From: Myxocyprinus asiaticus
Taxonomy: Eukaryota > Chordata > Actinopteri > Cypriniformes > Catostomidae
DNA length: 64,000 nt
NCBI RefSeq assembly: GCF_019703515.2
Contig: NC_059374.1
Location: 20,888,595 to 20,952,594 of the forward strand
Direction: 5' to 3'
The notes below the pieces were generated by a model. That model was given only the letters and a program-made list of their open reading frames with translations, had not been told where the DNA came from and did not search any database. Of this stretch, positions 1 to 11,499 are shown one piece after another. Position 1 is the stretch's first letter. Every line of letters begins with the position of its first letter. The position numbers and the translations under genes were made by a program.

Positions 1-540
1 TGCTCTTTAATGAACCAAAGAGAGCACGTTACACCACTCCTTGTCTCTCTTCACTGGCTCCCGGTTGATGCACGTATCAGGTTCAAGGCTCTGATGCTGG
101 CATACAGAACAGTCACTGGATCTGCTCCAGCATACCTAAAATCATTTCTGCAGAGCTACGCGCCCACTAGAAGCCTGCAGTCGGCTAAGGAACATTGCCT
201 TGTTGTACCAACACAAAGAGGCACCAAAACACTTTCCCGGACTTTCGGCTTCATCATACCACATTGGTGGAATGACCATCCCAACTCCATCCGTGAAGCT
301 GACTTACTTTTTGTCTTCAAAAAACAGCTAAAAACACATCTTTTCCATGAGCACTTAACCAGTCACCAGTCACTTGTTGCACTTTAATCTGTTTTGAATA
401 CTACTATTCTGATGCTAGTGAAACTTTGTAATATGGCACTTTTCATACCACTATCACCTTAAGACGATTCGCTTATGTTTTCCTCTTTTGTAAGTCGCTT
501 TGGATAAAAGCGTCTGCCAAATGAATAAATGGAAATGGAA
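1..540 (+). mobile_element. 3' end of an L2-like LINE (5' truncated)
   Basis: An open frame at 10-384 encodes the C-terminal part of a LINE reverse transcriptase protein, recognisable by the LHWLPVDARIRFKAL start, the GSAPAYL block and the WWNDHP block. It is followed by an untranslated tail ending near 540 with the segment ttgtaagtcgctttggataa (around 490-509), a tail common on fish L2-type LINEs. Only the last part of the element is in the window; whether more lies upstream cannot be seen. The frame is intact over about 125 codons, but this is a fragment and not a host gene. The clade assignment (L2 versus a related CR1-group element) is from memory. Confidence 0.8.
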
Positions 541-1986
541 TTGTCAACAGCAGATGTAAAAATAGATCATGATGCATGCGATGGGAAAGGTAGCCTTGGA
601 AACGCCACCGGAAACTTCAAGTCATCAGATACAGCTGTGACAATATGACTCTTTGCTCCAGTCTCCCATTAAGTAGCTTCACTACATGTTAATTCAGTGT
701 ATTGAACTGTACTTGAGTGAAATACCCACTACATTAACTAATGCTTGAGCTGACAGCCTAGGAGATAAAACACCACAGATGTTTGGCTTGTGCCTCACCA
801 CGCTCTGCAAAGGTCCATATGGTAAGATTTTTAATCTTATGCTAAAGCCACAGATTATCACATATGTATCACTGTAAATACACTTTGTGGATCTCATGAG
901 ATTATACAAAAGTGGAAAATGCATTTGAAAATGGTAAAAGCCCTATACCCCAAATTAATTTCTCATATGAGCGAAGTCTTTCGGGACGGTTAGGCTTAGC
1001 TAAATAGTTTGTTTCATATTTGCCTTTTCATTATGTCACACTGTCTAACCTTTTTTGGTTGGTGTGGACTGACTGGAACCAAAAACACAGAGGCTGTTCT
1101 AAATCTTTCCATGGATATTCAGCAGAAATTTGTTGATTTCTGGGTATAGTATCCTCAAGACAGTAACCAAGTATAATCTTCCACTTTGCTTCCATTAATA
1201 TTACAAAACAAAGATATAGTTGAGAACATGTTTTGCAGAGAATTAATGATTTCTTTTATGGTATTAGCACAGAAAGAAAATAAAAATAAAAACTGTAGTT
1301 TAACAACTATGTTTGAAATGAGGTCATTATTAAAGGTAAATTTCCAGCAGCTTTGTCTTAATGAAAAAAATCATGAAAGTATAAATGAATTTCACGAAAA
1401 CATGTCTGGTATTTCTAATTACTTTCTATGATGGGTCTCATTAGATTTTAATTACTGTAATAAAATAAAGAAAACTCATCCTGTCTGGACACATTTTGTA
1501 ATTAAAATCAGCATAAATTAAGGGCAGTACAACAAAGTCTAACAGGATGTATAAATACTTAACAATAAATAATTAGGAATGCCAAATATTGACCAATCTA
1601 AAACCATCGGCATATCGGTTATAAGCATAAAAACACTGATGGTTGATTTATAATTAATAAGTTACACACTTTGTAAATACTCTGTGAATTTAAATGCACA
1701 ATCCAGAAATAATAATAGCCATATGGTTGGCACTCCTAAGAACATGTAATATTTCTCACTCTTATGTTAATGCGAAAAAACCACCATAAACGGATGTGAC
1801 AGTTGTGAAAGCGGCACTTAGCCATAGGCTACATGTCGAGAGAAACCATTCAAAACGCTTTGAAACCAGCAGACTTTGACTTCTGACATATCGGTATAAC
1901 ATCCATTAATTATGTATGATTGATTGAATTAAGATTGTAATCGCAATATGACCTTGCGTGATCACTTAACCTCAAAAGGCATGGAC

Positions 1987-2081
1987 TGAGTTTTGAATTG
2001 CATACTACTCGTACTATTTTTGCCATATCTGTCTATGGGAGAAATAGTAAAAGTAGTATGGTAGTATGCAATTCTGAACTC
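1987..2081. repeat. Short hairpin element, copy 1
   Basis: The two arms (about 1987-2020 and 2041-2081) are imperfect inverted repeats built around catactac/gtagtatg and tactattt/aaatagta, with gagtt and aactc at the outer edges. A second copy lies inverted at 54757-54856. This suggests a small palindromic transposable element and not a gene-specific hairpin. Confidence 0.55.
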
Positions 2082-2784
2082 AAAGTGCATTTTAAAATAT
2101 AGCCTGCATTCATTGCTGTGTGAGCAAGTGGCGCCCTCTAGCGGTCTGGATGGCATAATCCATTATATACTACCATAATACAGAATTTAAAAAGGGGTTT
2201 TGTTCTTTTGGTTTAATTTTGTATTATTTTTCCATGATGTGATTGATATTTCCATGGAATTGCCCAGCATATGCATAGTATGAATTTATGTGATCTACGT
2301 ATGTGTAAAATGTGAGTACTGTTGTTTTGAACTGCAAAAACAGAAGTGCAAAAATGTTTTAGAAGTTCAAAATAAACTTTTTTCATATCAGTCGTGTTAT
2401 CATATTTAGTTATTTTTATTTTTTATCTTCTACTCATCTTTTATTGTTGTTCTTTTTAAAATGTTGGCCTTTTATGTTCAATATATCCAATCGATGTTCA
2501 ATGGAAATTATTTATTATTAGTACAGTGAAAAAGCTTTTGGTGCTTCTTTGTACATTTTTAAAGCATAATTTCAAAGTAAAACACTGATATGAAAATGTT
2601 TGTATCAGTGCATTCATTATTTTTATTATAAATGATAAATAATCATTTTCCCACTTTACAATAATGAATATGCGATTATTTAGCATTACTGAGCATTATA
2701 GAGGAATTTTTTTTTTTTTATTAAGTCTCAAACTGTAGTTGAAGTTATGAAGCAGAGTTAAAAGATTTATGGTATCTGTTACAG

Positions 2785-5700
2785 GTCACAGTATAGCTTT
2801 TGCTGTAATACTTCGAACAACTGAGAAATCTGTATGGGCAAATGAATTTGAGTGTAAGTTGAAGCTTTTTCAGTCTTATTTGATGCTGTTTTAAACAGAG
2901 TGTTTCACTCATTTGCGCATAAGTTGATGTAATAATTGGATGTACCTTGTTTCTTTACAGCAATTGAGTTGACCTGCTTGATAGAGTCAATCTCTACAAA
3001 CAATCCCAGGATTGAATGGAAGAAAATTAAAAATGGTGTCCCGAGCTATGTGTATTTCCAAAATAAAATTTCAGGTAATGTATTCATTTATATAATGTCA
3101 TTTAGTTGTTGACAGTATTTAGCCCAACTCTGTTTACAAGACCCACATTGATGGTCACCAGCATACTGTGTGTTGTGTTTTGGATGCTAGGCCCCAGCAA
3201 GGAATGCTGGTATGCTGGTGTCTCTGCCAGGCTTAACCAGCAAGCCAGCTTCATCAGAAAGACCATGCTGGTTGATTAGCATTTTTTGTTGGTGAACAAC
3301 ATGGCTATGCTGGACCACCAGCTAGACCAGTTTGGAACTGCATGCTTTCTTTTCAGCAAGCTAAATTAAACTGAACTAAACTGTTTTATGTTTTCAGGTG
3401 ACTTGGAGCACAGAGCATTGCTTAGAGAGCCCGCAAACCTTCTGATTCTGAACGCCACCAGATCAGATTCGGCACAGTATCGCTGTGAGGTTGCAGCCAT
3501 CGATGATCAGAAGCCCTTCGATGAAATACTGATCAGTCTTGCAGTAAGAGGTACATCTCAGAGGAAGCTTGAGTTTTAATCCACAGATGCGTTTCTCACT
3601 GATGTCATCTCTTGATGTTGCACTAATCTGCCTCACGCAAACACTGATTGCACTATCCCGAAAAAGAGGTTTCACTGGGCTTGAGGGCTGAATGAATCCG
3701 TTAAACTGATCGACATGATTCCTATGATTTCTCTGCATGCACAAAACTGTCTCAGATTATAATTGTGGTCTTACTGTTTGGAACATAAAGTCGAGAACGA
3801 TTTTAATGCCGCACAGCTTTAGACTTCATGCTAATGCTGTGTCCCTCATGCAGTACTCTTAAACCTTACTTAAAGCACAATCTCTTCCCATTCTTATTGT
3901 GGATATGGTTTTAGTGCTAAAAAATATCAGGGTTCCCGCGGGTCCTTTAAAATGTCTTTAATTCAGTTTTCTAAATTAAAGGCCATAAAAAGTCTTAAAT
4001 ATCTGAAATGGTATAACAAAAGTCTCAATTACTATTCAAAGAGGTCTTGAATGTGTATTTTCGGCTTGTTTATAGTTATAAGTCCTGTGTAATGCACTAA
4101 ATCTTCATTCTTTTCCTGGTTATTATTGGAAATTTGGTTTCTTGTTGCCTCTGTGTCTTTGCCCATCACAGTAAAAAAAAAAAAAAAATTGACACATGTA
4201 ATATCAATTTTAAAAACTATCGGCTAATTTATCAGTTATCGCCTGTCTTCCAACACATTTTTGTATCAGCAAAATCCAATATTGGTCAACCACTAATTCG
4301 TATGTTTTGATATATTGGTACATAAAACAATTTAAGTATGATCTGGTATGGACATACTGTACTAATTCTATTTGTTCAAGTCTTAAAAAAGGTCTTAAAT
4401 TTGATTTTAAAATCTGTGCAGCATCCCTGAATATGTAAACAAATAAAGAATGCTGAAATATTTCAGATGTTGATGTGTATGTGTTGCAGTGAAGCCAGTG
4501 ATGCCCAGGTGCATTGTGCCAGAGGCTGTAACAGTGGGTGCCACCACAGAACTACGATGTACTGAGAATGAGGGCTTTCCTCAGTCACAGTACCAGTGGT
4601 TCCGTAACAGTGAGGAACTACCAGAGGATCCAAAAACCACAGTCAAGTTCTACAACTCTTCATACACCATGAACATTGAGACTGGTTCGCTCGTAAGTAT
4701 AATTTAAACATTCTGTGGTGGATTTACTTCAAATAAAAATGTAGCATTTTTGCATCACACTTTTTAAGTAAATTCAACTTTAAGGTCATTTTAAGTCAGT
4801 GTAACTAGAAAGCCTTTGTTAGATTTACACAAATGTATCAGTTCATTCAACTTTATTTACTTGAAAAGGTATGTAGCATGGATAGGATTAAGCATCTAAT
4901 ACTGTATCAAGTTGTTTCAAATGAACATTTACTGTATAGCATTACTTACTAATTTGATTTAATTAACTTGATTCCCCAAATAAGTGCACATACAACTGCA
5001 CTTGAGGTGAGCATATTCCTATTACATGTGGTAAACAGGGTCCAACTTCACCAAAGGGAAAACTAATCACCCTAACAGTGACTTCACTCGAAGCAACAAT
5101 TTCCAATAAAGTAACATCAGTATTTCTAAAAAGAGCTAAAACCTCTATGAATTCTTGGTAGCAACTAATTTAATGCCCACACAAGCTCCCTTTGACCAAG
5201 CAAAGATAATTAAATCATTCAGACTTATGGCTATTTCCCACAACCTCAATTTTGTACTGGAACGTTTGAGTTATTAAAACGTAAAATCGTAATTTTATGG
5301 ATATTTAAGTCAAAGTAGTTCGAGACTGTGGCAAGAAGGGATAAAGAGAAGCCAGAGCCGCAGTTCGAGAGAGAGATGCACGAAGCTGTGTGTGTGTGTG
5401 TGTGTGTGTGTCCATTTGTTTAACGTAACTGCTGAAAAGCAGTGCATGTATTTTGTGTGATGCTGTAAAGCAAAGTTTTGTTGTACACTGAAAAGTGTGA
5501 TTAAAATCTTACGTTAGGACCGTTTGGCAGCATATTCAGGGGCCGGCAAGCCCTCTTCTCTCTCTCCACCGACAAACTGCTCCAGCACCACCAGATCGAC
5601 AAGGCGAGGACTCCATGACAGCAAACCCTTCCTCCTCCAAAATCCTGGGTTTCGCAGATCTCAGGCGAGTGGGGTATGTGGCGAGCAGGGTGTGGCAGAG

Positions 5701-8700
5701 CGATAAGGATGGACGGCTGGGGGAGAATCATCGCAATCAGCCGGGAGAGGGATAAAGAGGAGCCAGAGCCGCAGTTCAAGAGAGAGAGAGACGCACGAAG
5801 CTGTCTGTGTGTTTGTGTGTGTCCATTTGTTTAACGTAATTGCTGAAAAGCAGTGCATGTATTTTGTGTGATGCTGAAAAGCAAAGTTTTGTTGTACATT
5901 AAAAAAGTGTGATTAAAAGTCTTATGTTTGGATGTTTACCTGGCTCCCGCTTCCTCCTTCAGTTGAGAGCAAGAGATCTGCCACAAAGACACTTGTCATG
6001 CAACACATTTATTCATTGACTATATTCATCACTCTGAGTTCATATTATAATTGATATTTTGTGTTATACTCATTAATGCAAAATTAATTAAAGCTCAAAA
6101 TTTCATAAATATTTACATTTTTTGAGTAGAAGCTATTTATTTTCATACATTATAGTTGTTGAGACAACAAGTAGTTGTTTTTTTCAGTGTACTTTGTTTT
6201 GCTATCATGCTTAGTAGAAACATTTAAATTCCTTACATTGTTTTCTCAAATTCAGAAGCTTGGACTAAGTTAAATCATGAAAAAAGATGTTAAAATAGAA
6301 AACAATTTTAATAGTTTACTAAAACAGACCCTATTTTAAAAACAATGCGAACATGCAAGCCTTTGTAAATGAGCTTTTCTCATTACAGACGTCAAGATTT
6401 TCACTAAAAGGTGACTTAAATTCTGGGTTGTGTCTCACCAAAACCCATTATATGTATTCAGAAGACTTGGAATATGACGCACAAGCCGCATTAACTACTT
6501 TTATGATACTTTTGGCTGCTTTTTTACGTTTTAAATGAGTCACTATCAACTGCCATTGTACTGAGAAGTCACTCCCTTTTGTGTTCTGCATAAGACGGAT
6601 GTGGAATGACATGAGGGTGAGTAATAACAGAATTGTTATTTTTGGGTGAATTATTCCTTTAAGGTCAAATGAAGTATAGAAATTGTTCTATAGGATTGTT
6701 CACCCAAAAATGAATATTCAGACTTTCTTCTGTGGAAAACAAAAGGAGAAACTTTGAATGAATGGAGACTGGAGCTTTCAAAAGCACCATAAAAGTATCA
6801 AAAATGTTACAACTTATGTACTACACTCCAAGTCCTCTGAAGCTTTTAAATTAAAATTAGAGGCTTGGATTACGTTATGTGTATCCGTTATCTTATGGTA
6901 CAATTAAAGGAATTAAAGCTCAATCAACAGCATTTGTATCACAATGTTGATTACCACAAAATTTAATTTCGACTCAAACAAGTCCTCAAACAAGAAAACG
7001 AGAAACAAGCCAAAATTAATTTTTGTGGTAATCAGTATTACGCCACAAATGCTGTCGACTGAGCTAAACTTGTATTGAACCTGGAATATTCCTTTAAGTT
7101 GCATTTTACCAGTTTCACCATTAACTGCGCTGTTGCTCAGTGTTTGATTTGTGTATGGTCAACAGAAATTTCAGGCAGTGAATAAAGAGGATGCAGGGGA
7201 ATATCACTGCCAGGCCAGGAATGAGGCTGGATCTTCAAAGTGTAGTCCACAGCCCATGGAAGTCTGTAAGTGTTAGGCTTTAAACTAGCAATTCAGCTTA
7301 AAGGTGCACTCAGTAATTTTTTTGTTTATATCGTCTTGGACTTACACTGACACCTAGAGGCTTGGATGCAGCATCATTTAAATGCAATAGATTTCAATAA
7401 CAGATGCCATTGTAGAAATGTACTTTTCACAGTCAGACATGATTAATTTAATCTATTTGTGAAAGTTTTCAAGAACAGGATGGTTACTGAGATTAAGCGA
7501 GTAGTATTCAGCTGGTCATGTGATCATGACATGGCTGCCACCATGAGGAGACCCTCTCCATGTAGAATAAAACAGCTTTAATACGTAAGGTTACTGATAT
7601 GACAAGTCTTTATCTCATGTTATTGCTCATGATTTTATACATTTGATTTTTTTAATTACTATTCTTTAGGAGTAAAACTTTTTAATGAGGAAAAAAATTA
7701 CTGAGTGCACCTTTATTTTAGAGGTACATGTTACCATTGTGTTACTATAGTTATGTTACAGGGATAATAGCCGTTGTTTCAGCCACATCATTTCTGTTCT
7801 TTATAGATGATCTGGACATTATGGGGATATTCTTGAAGGTGTTAGGTGGAGTGGCAGCATTTATTGTTGTCACTGTATGCATCTGTCAAATTCAGAAAAG
7901 TGGCTACTGTTCCTGCAAGGATCATACGGAAACCAAGTAAAAACCTTCAGAACCAGAAGTAGTAAATGGGGCCAATCTGTACGCGTTAAAATACTCACTG
8001 TTTCAAAAGTATTGCCACAAAATATAAACAATATGCGTGTTAACATGACTTTAGTGTGATAAACTTGCCTACTAACTTTTTCTGTGTAAAGTTATATTAA
8101 ACTTTGTTGCCATGATGACATAACGGCGAAAAGACTAAAACCCTAAAACAATGATTTAAACAACTTTACAGCTCAAATAACACATAATTTTTAAGTTATT
8201 TTGTAAAATGATAAGCTTCACATTTCTGCCTTTAAACCCTCCAAAAATTGGCCCCATTTACTTCCAGTAACCTCGATTTTTCATGAGAAGGAAGGACGAG
8301 ATTAAATTATTTTTTGTGGTAATCAAAATTATGGCACAAATGCTGTCAATTGAGTTTAACTTGTAGTGAACACGGAATATTCCTTTAAGCTTTTTGTGTG
8401 GTGTGCTTTTTTGTTGTTGTTGTAAACTTTATTCTTTTTTATAGAACTTTAAGATTAAAGTTTGAATAGATTAAAAATGCAAGCCTAGTTTTATTGTACA
8501 ACTACTTTGCACTTTAAGTTGTGTTGTAATGATGTTATGTTGTTTCCTACAGCTACAAAGTACCCCAACATGACAATAGGATGGACTACGCTAGTCCAGA
8601 TGAGGTAAGACATTTAAAGATTGTCAATTTGTGAAATGAAAAAGCACCACAGATTTAATTAAAGATATCATTGTCATGCATTAGTGCACTTTTGTTATGT

Positions 8701-8994
8701 ATAGAAGCTGTATCTTCCAGGACTTGGTTGTATTTATCATATCAGGTTACTTTGTAATGTATCTCTCACTGTAGATATTTTCTACTATTAATGCTGCCAA
8801 AGTTCAGAGTGGTATTAGTGCAATCCTCAGAATAATCTCTCAGTAAAATCTCTACTTGGAAAAGGATCTTTGGCTGGAATTATTTTTGGCTTGGTGTTAC
8901 CACCTTTTAACTACTGTACATTTAATTTTATTGATAACACTTTTTTCCCCCTCCTCAGGGACATTTTCGCCACAAGTCCTCCTTTGTCATATAA
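2785..8994 (+). CDS. jam3: Junctional adhesion molecule 3 (JAM-C), partial: first exon missing
   Basis: JAM-C is a single-pass cell-adhesion protein of tight junctions and of the JAM-B/JAM-C contact used in myoblast fusion and leukocyte passage. Exons read: 2785-2853, 2961-3074, 3398-3550, 4490-4692, 7166-7265, 7807-7936, 8553-8604, 8959-8994; all junctions are GT-AG and stay in frame (857 nt, about 285 residues). The first Ig domain has its cysteines in ELTC and YRCEV, with the family segment RIEWKKI between them. The second has LRCTEN and YHCQA. A membrane segment ([16 protein letters not shown]) follows, then a short tail ending FRHKSSFVI, a PDZ ligand identical to the JAM-C ending. That tail separates it from JAM-B. 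The signal-peptide exon was not recognised and is probably upstream. Fish have two copies (jam3a, jam3b); I cannot say which this is. Confidence 0.93.
3120..3350. repeat. CCAGC/GCTGG-rich dispersed repeat in jam3 intron
   Basis: The motifs ccagc, gctgg and tgctggt recur about every 15-25 bases in both orientations, as in a common class of fish short palindromic repeats. It lies between jam3 exons at 3074 and 3398. No coding content was seen. Confidence 0.45.
5338..5935. repeat. Pair of ~185-bp direct repeats with ~230 bp between
   Basis: 5338-5520 and 5749-5935 are near copies. Each starts gggataaagag, runs through gccagagccgcagttc, then a GT-rich stretch, then ccatttgtttaacgtaa and gcagtgcatgtattttgtgtg. 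The first copy has a longer GT run. The spacing resembles either a tandem repeat with a unit of about 411 bp or a small LTR-flanked element lacking internal genes. No primer-binding site or coding domain was recognised. It sits in the 2.5-kb jam3 intron at 4693-7165. Confidence 0.6.
6896..7102. mobile_element. Palindromic element family A, internally deleted copy
   Basis: Family A is an element of roughly 600 bp with long inverted ends; the ends carry ggaatattcc, ttcaatacaagttaagctc, gcatttgtggcataat and gattaccacaaaaattaatt. Here the two ends are almost back to back, leaving a fold-back of about 205 bp that ends about 60 bp before the jam3 exon at 7166. Other copies: 7949-8392, 9982-11265, 21324-21941, 28315-28920. 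Confidence 0.7.
7298..7715. mobile_element. Palindromic element family C in jam3 intron
   Basis: The terminal inverted repeat ttaaaggtgcactcagtaat at the left is mirrored at 7691-7715. The interior is non-coding. This is the layout of a non-autonomous DNA transposon. It occupies most of the 541-bp intron between exons 7166-7265 and 7807-7936. Confidence 0.7.
7949..8392. mobile_element. Palindromic element family A, left arm missing
   Basis: From about 7949 the sequence matches the interior and right arm of family A (ggggccaat, then cgtgttaacatgactttagtg, then gtggtaatcaaaattatg, ending ggaatattcctttaa). The left arm is absent. It begins only about a dozen bases after the splice donor of the jam3 exon at 7807-7936. 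Confidence 0.65.
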
Positions 8995-9930
8995 AATCAA
9001 AGATGAGGAAATGGGTGTTTCAGCTGCATAAAGGCCTTGTGAGACTTTCGAGCTGTCAAATTGTGCATTTTATGCAGATGTCTATGAACTTGAGCTTCTG
9101 AGCTTGCCAAAGTTATCACAAAAACTGAAAACTACTGTATTACACTGGGAAATTTTACTTCCCTCATTTGAATTTAAACTCACTGACAGGAATTGAACAC
9201 AGTTTTACTCAATACTCACTTTTACTATTTATACATATTACATGCATCTTGTCAAGTGAAAACAATTACAGGATACTGTTTTCATAAATTACAATGGACT
9301 GCTTTTAAAAACTCACATAAAACCTTTGTTTTATGTGAGTTTGTTTTGTTGCAAGGTCTAAATCACATCCAGGGGCTGCTGTATTTTTTTTGCCCAAAAG
9401 TAGTCAACACATAATACCAGTGCAGGAAATTATTAAAGGTATGTCTACAAGGTAAATGTATTTTCCACTGGACCGACTTTGACTATGTGAATAGTCCAGT
9501 CCAAGCCAGTGTAAATGTGTACAATGCCATGCCAACACTGTTTTATCTGGGTCACTTTTGACAGGATTTCATGTATAGTGGATATTTAGATCATGAATTC
9601 TTAAATTGTAGCATTTTAGTTAGAGATTTAATCAAACATCTCTGTACAGTCTGTAGACTTGATTGTGCAAGATGATTATTTATTTAGTTATATTTTTGAA
9701 ACAATCCTCTTGATACAGATTATGCACTTGTGTTTTTTTTCAGAGTGCCATTTCTGTGTTTAAGTGACCTTCAATAATTGTTTTATACGTTTTGGACATA
9801 TTGTCCAGGTTTTTTGACTCTGTTTTTGTTTTAATCTGTTTTTTAATATTTGCATACGTTGTAGTTCACTTAAGAGTAGTAGCTGGATAGACTGTGGGCT
9901 GTGTCAAAAAAATAAACATTTATCATATGG
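8995..9930 (+). other. jam3 3' untranslated region and polyadenylation signal
   Basis: The region follows the jam3 stop codon. An AATAAA hexamer at about 9910-9915 is the most plausible polyadenylation signal, giving a 3' UTR of about 0.93 kb. Open frames inside it are short and AT-rich, without recognisable domains. Confidence 0.55.
9309..9342. repeat. Perfect 15-bp hairpin in jam3 3' UTR
   Basis: The arms 9309-9323 (aaactcacataaaac) and 9328-9342 (gttttatgtgagttt) are exact reverse complements around a 4-base loop. It is too short for a typical microRNA precursor. It could be a structural element of the mRNA or a chance palindrome. Confidence 0.7.
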
Positions 9931-10159
9931 AAGCAATTAATGTTATGTCTATCCTTTCATTTTGTTTTTCCCATTGATTTATTAAAGGAATATTCCAAGT
10001 TCAATACAAGTTAAGCTTATTCAATAGCATTTGGGACATAATTAATTTGGGGCATTACCACAAAAAAATTTTTCGACTCATCCATCCTTTAAAAAAAAAA
10101 AAAAAAAAAAAAATCGAGGTTACAGTGAGGTCTTGTCGCTATACTTTTGAAATAGTGAG

Positions 10160-11057
10160 AATTTTTTTTTCTCCGCTTTTCTTCCCAATTTGGAATGCCC
10201 AATTCCCAATGCGCTCTAAGTCCTTGTGATGGCGTAGTGACTTGCCTCAATCCGGGTGGCGGAGGATGAATCTCAGTTGCCTCCGCGTCTGAGACCATCA
10301 GTCCGCGCATCTTATCACATGGCTTGTTGGGCGTAACACAGACTCAGGCTGAGTGGGATCCATGTGCGGTTTATTAAAACACAACAAATTCAGAGTACAG
10401 ACAAGCGTGGGTCGAATAACCAGGGCAACCAACAATATCAGAGGCAGGGCAGTAAACGAGGTCAAACAGGCAGAGGATCGGGGCAGGCAGCAAACAGCAA
10501 TAGAAATAGTACAGAGTTAATCCAAAGCAGAGTCAAACACGGGCAGAACAACACAGGAAATAATAACGCTCAGAAATGTAGCCGGGGCAAACAAGACTTC
10601 GCAAGGAGTGAACACACACTCCGGGCTTAAATAGTCTGAGTGATATGAAACAGGTGTGTAGTAATTAGTCCAGGTGTGTAGTAATCAGTCCAGGCATGTG
10701 GGCACTTGGGATATGTAGTCCAATGTTAATACTCAGGTGAGTGAGACCTCTGGTGGCCGCTTGAGGAATCTTCACCGGCGTTCGTGACAGGCGCATTACC
10801 GCGGAGACATAGCGCGTGTGGAGGCTTCACGCTAATCTCCACGGCATCCACGCACAACTCACCACGTGCCCCACTGAGAGTGAACCACTAATCTCGACCA
10901 CGAGGAGGTTACCCCATGTGACTCTACCCTCCCTAGCAACCAGGCCAATTTGGTTGCTTAGGAGACCTGGCTGGAGTCACTCAGCACGCCCTGGATTCGA
11001 ACTCACGACTCCAAGTGTGGTAGTCAGCATCTTACTCGCTGAGCTACCCAGACCCCC
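10160..11057 (-). mobile_element. tRNA-headed SINE, itself split by an LTR
   Basis: Read on the minus strand, the element starts at 11057 with gggggtctgggtagctcag, a tRNA-like head with an A-box region (tagctcagcgagtaag) and a B-box (gagttcgaatcc), and ends in an A-rich tail (the T run near 10161-10169). Its host sequence is duplicated on both sides: gaaatagtgag at 10149-10159 and again at 11058-11068. Uninterrupted relatives lie at 42840-43290 (+) and about 63250-63668 (-). The stretch 10334-10789 is foreign (see the LTR entry). Confidence 0.8.
10334..10789 (-). mobile_element. Solo LTR of a retrotransposon inside the SINE
   Basis: The 456-bp block is absent from the SINE copy at 42840-43290, where the flanking halves are continuous. 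It is bordered by ggcg at 10330-10333 and at 10790-10793, an apparent 4-bp target duplication. On the minus strand it begins TGTCACGAACG and ends GTGTTA, and it contains a TATA-like tatttaagcccg and an AATAAA followed by ccgcacatgg, the order expected in an LTR (promoter, then polyadenylation signal). No internal coding region remains, so it is a solo LTR, probably Ty3/gypsy-like by appearance only. The 88-codon open frame over 10364-10627 is a by-product. Confidence 0.8.
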
Positions 11058-11499
11058 GAAATAGTGAGTATTTTAACATTTCTGGATTGGCCCCATTCAC
11101 TGACATTGTAAGTGTCTCACCGTAACCCAGATTTTTTTTTTTTTTTTTTTTCAAATTAAAAAAAAAGTAAGAAAGTCAAAATTAATTTTTGTGGTAATCA
11201 ATAATATGCCACAAATTCTGTCGATTGAGATTAACTTGTACTGAACCCGGAATTTTCCTTTAAATTCGAAAAGGTTCAAAATTTGCAGTGGCGCTGAGAT
11301 ACTTGAAGTTTGAAAATAAGAACAAAAGATAACTAAATTAAAACTGTTTTTTCCACTTTTTTTATGTAATTTAATATATTTTATTATCATGGCATGTCCC
11401 ACTGTCTAAAAAACAGACTGTTTATAGCACAACACATTAAAAAAAGAGCCTGGGTTCTGTCACTGTAGTTTGTATGTGATACAGCTGACATTATGTTTT

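Larger units (their letters stand above)
9982..11265. mobile_element. Palindromic element family A, split by a SINE
   Basis: The left arm runs from about 9982 (ttaaaggaatattcc) to about 10159. The right part resumes at 11058 (gaaatagtgagtatttt) and ends near 11265 with the complementary terminal sequence. The interior between the left arm and gctatacttttgaaa is shortened compared with the full-length copies at 21324 and 28315. The SINE at 10160-11057 interrupts it. Confidence 0.75.

Noticed and set aside
10364..10630. 88-codon glutamine/asparagine-rich open frame
   Set aside because: It lies entirely inside the solo LTR, antisense to it, and has no domain.
10800..11057. tRNA-like head with A and B boxes (also at 42841-42920 and near 63600-63668)
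   Set aside because: The same sequence continues into a long conserved non-tRNA body and an A-rich tail, and occurs three times; it is a SINE, not a tRNA gene.
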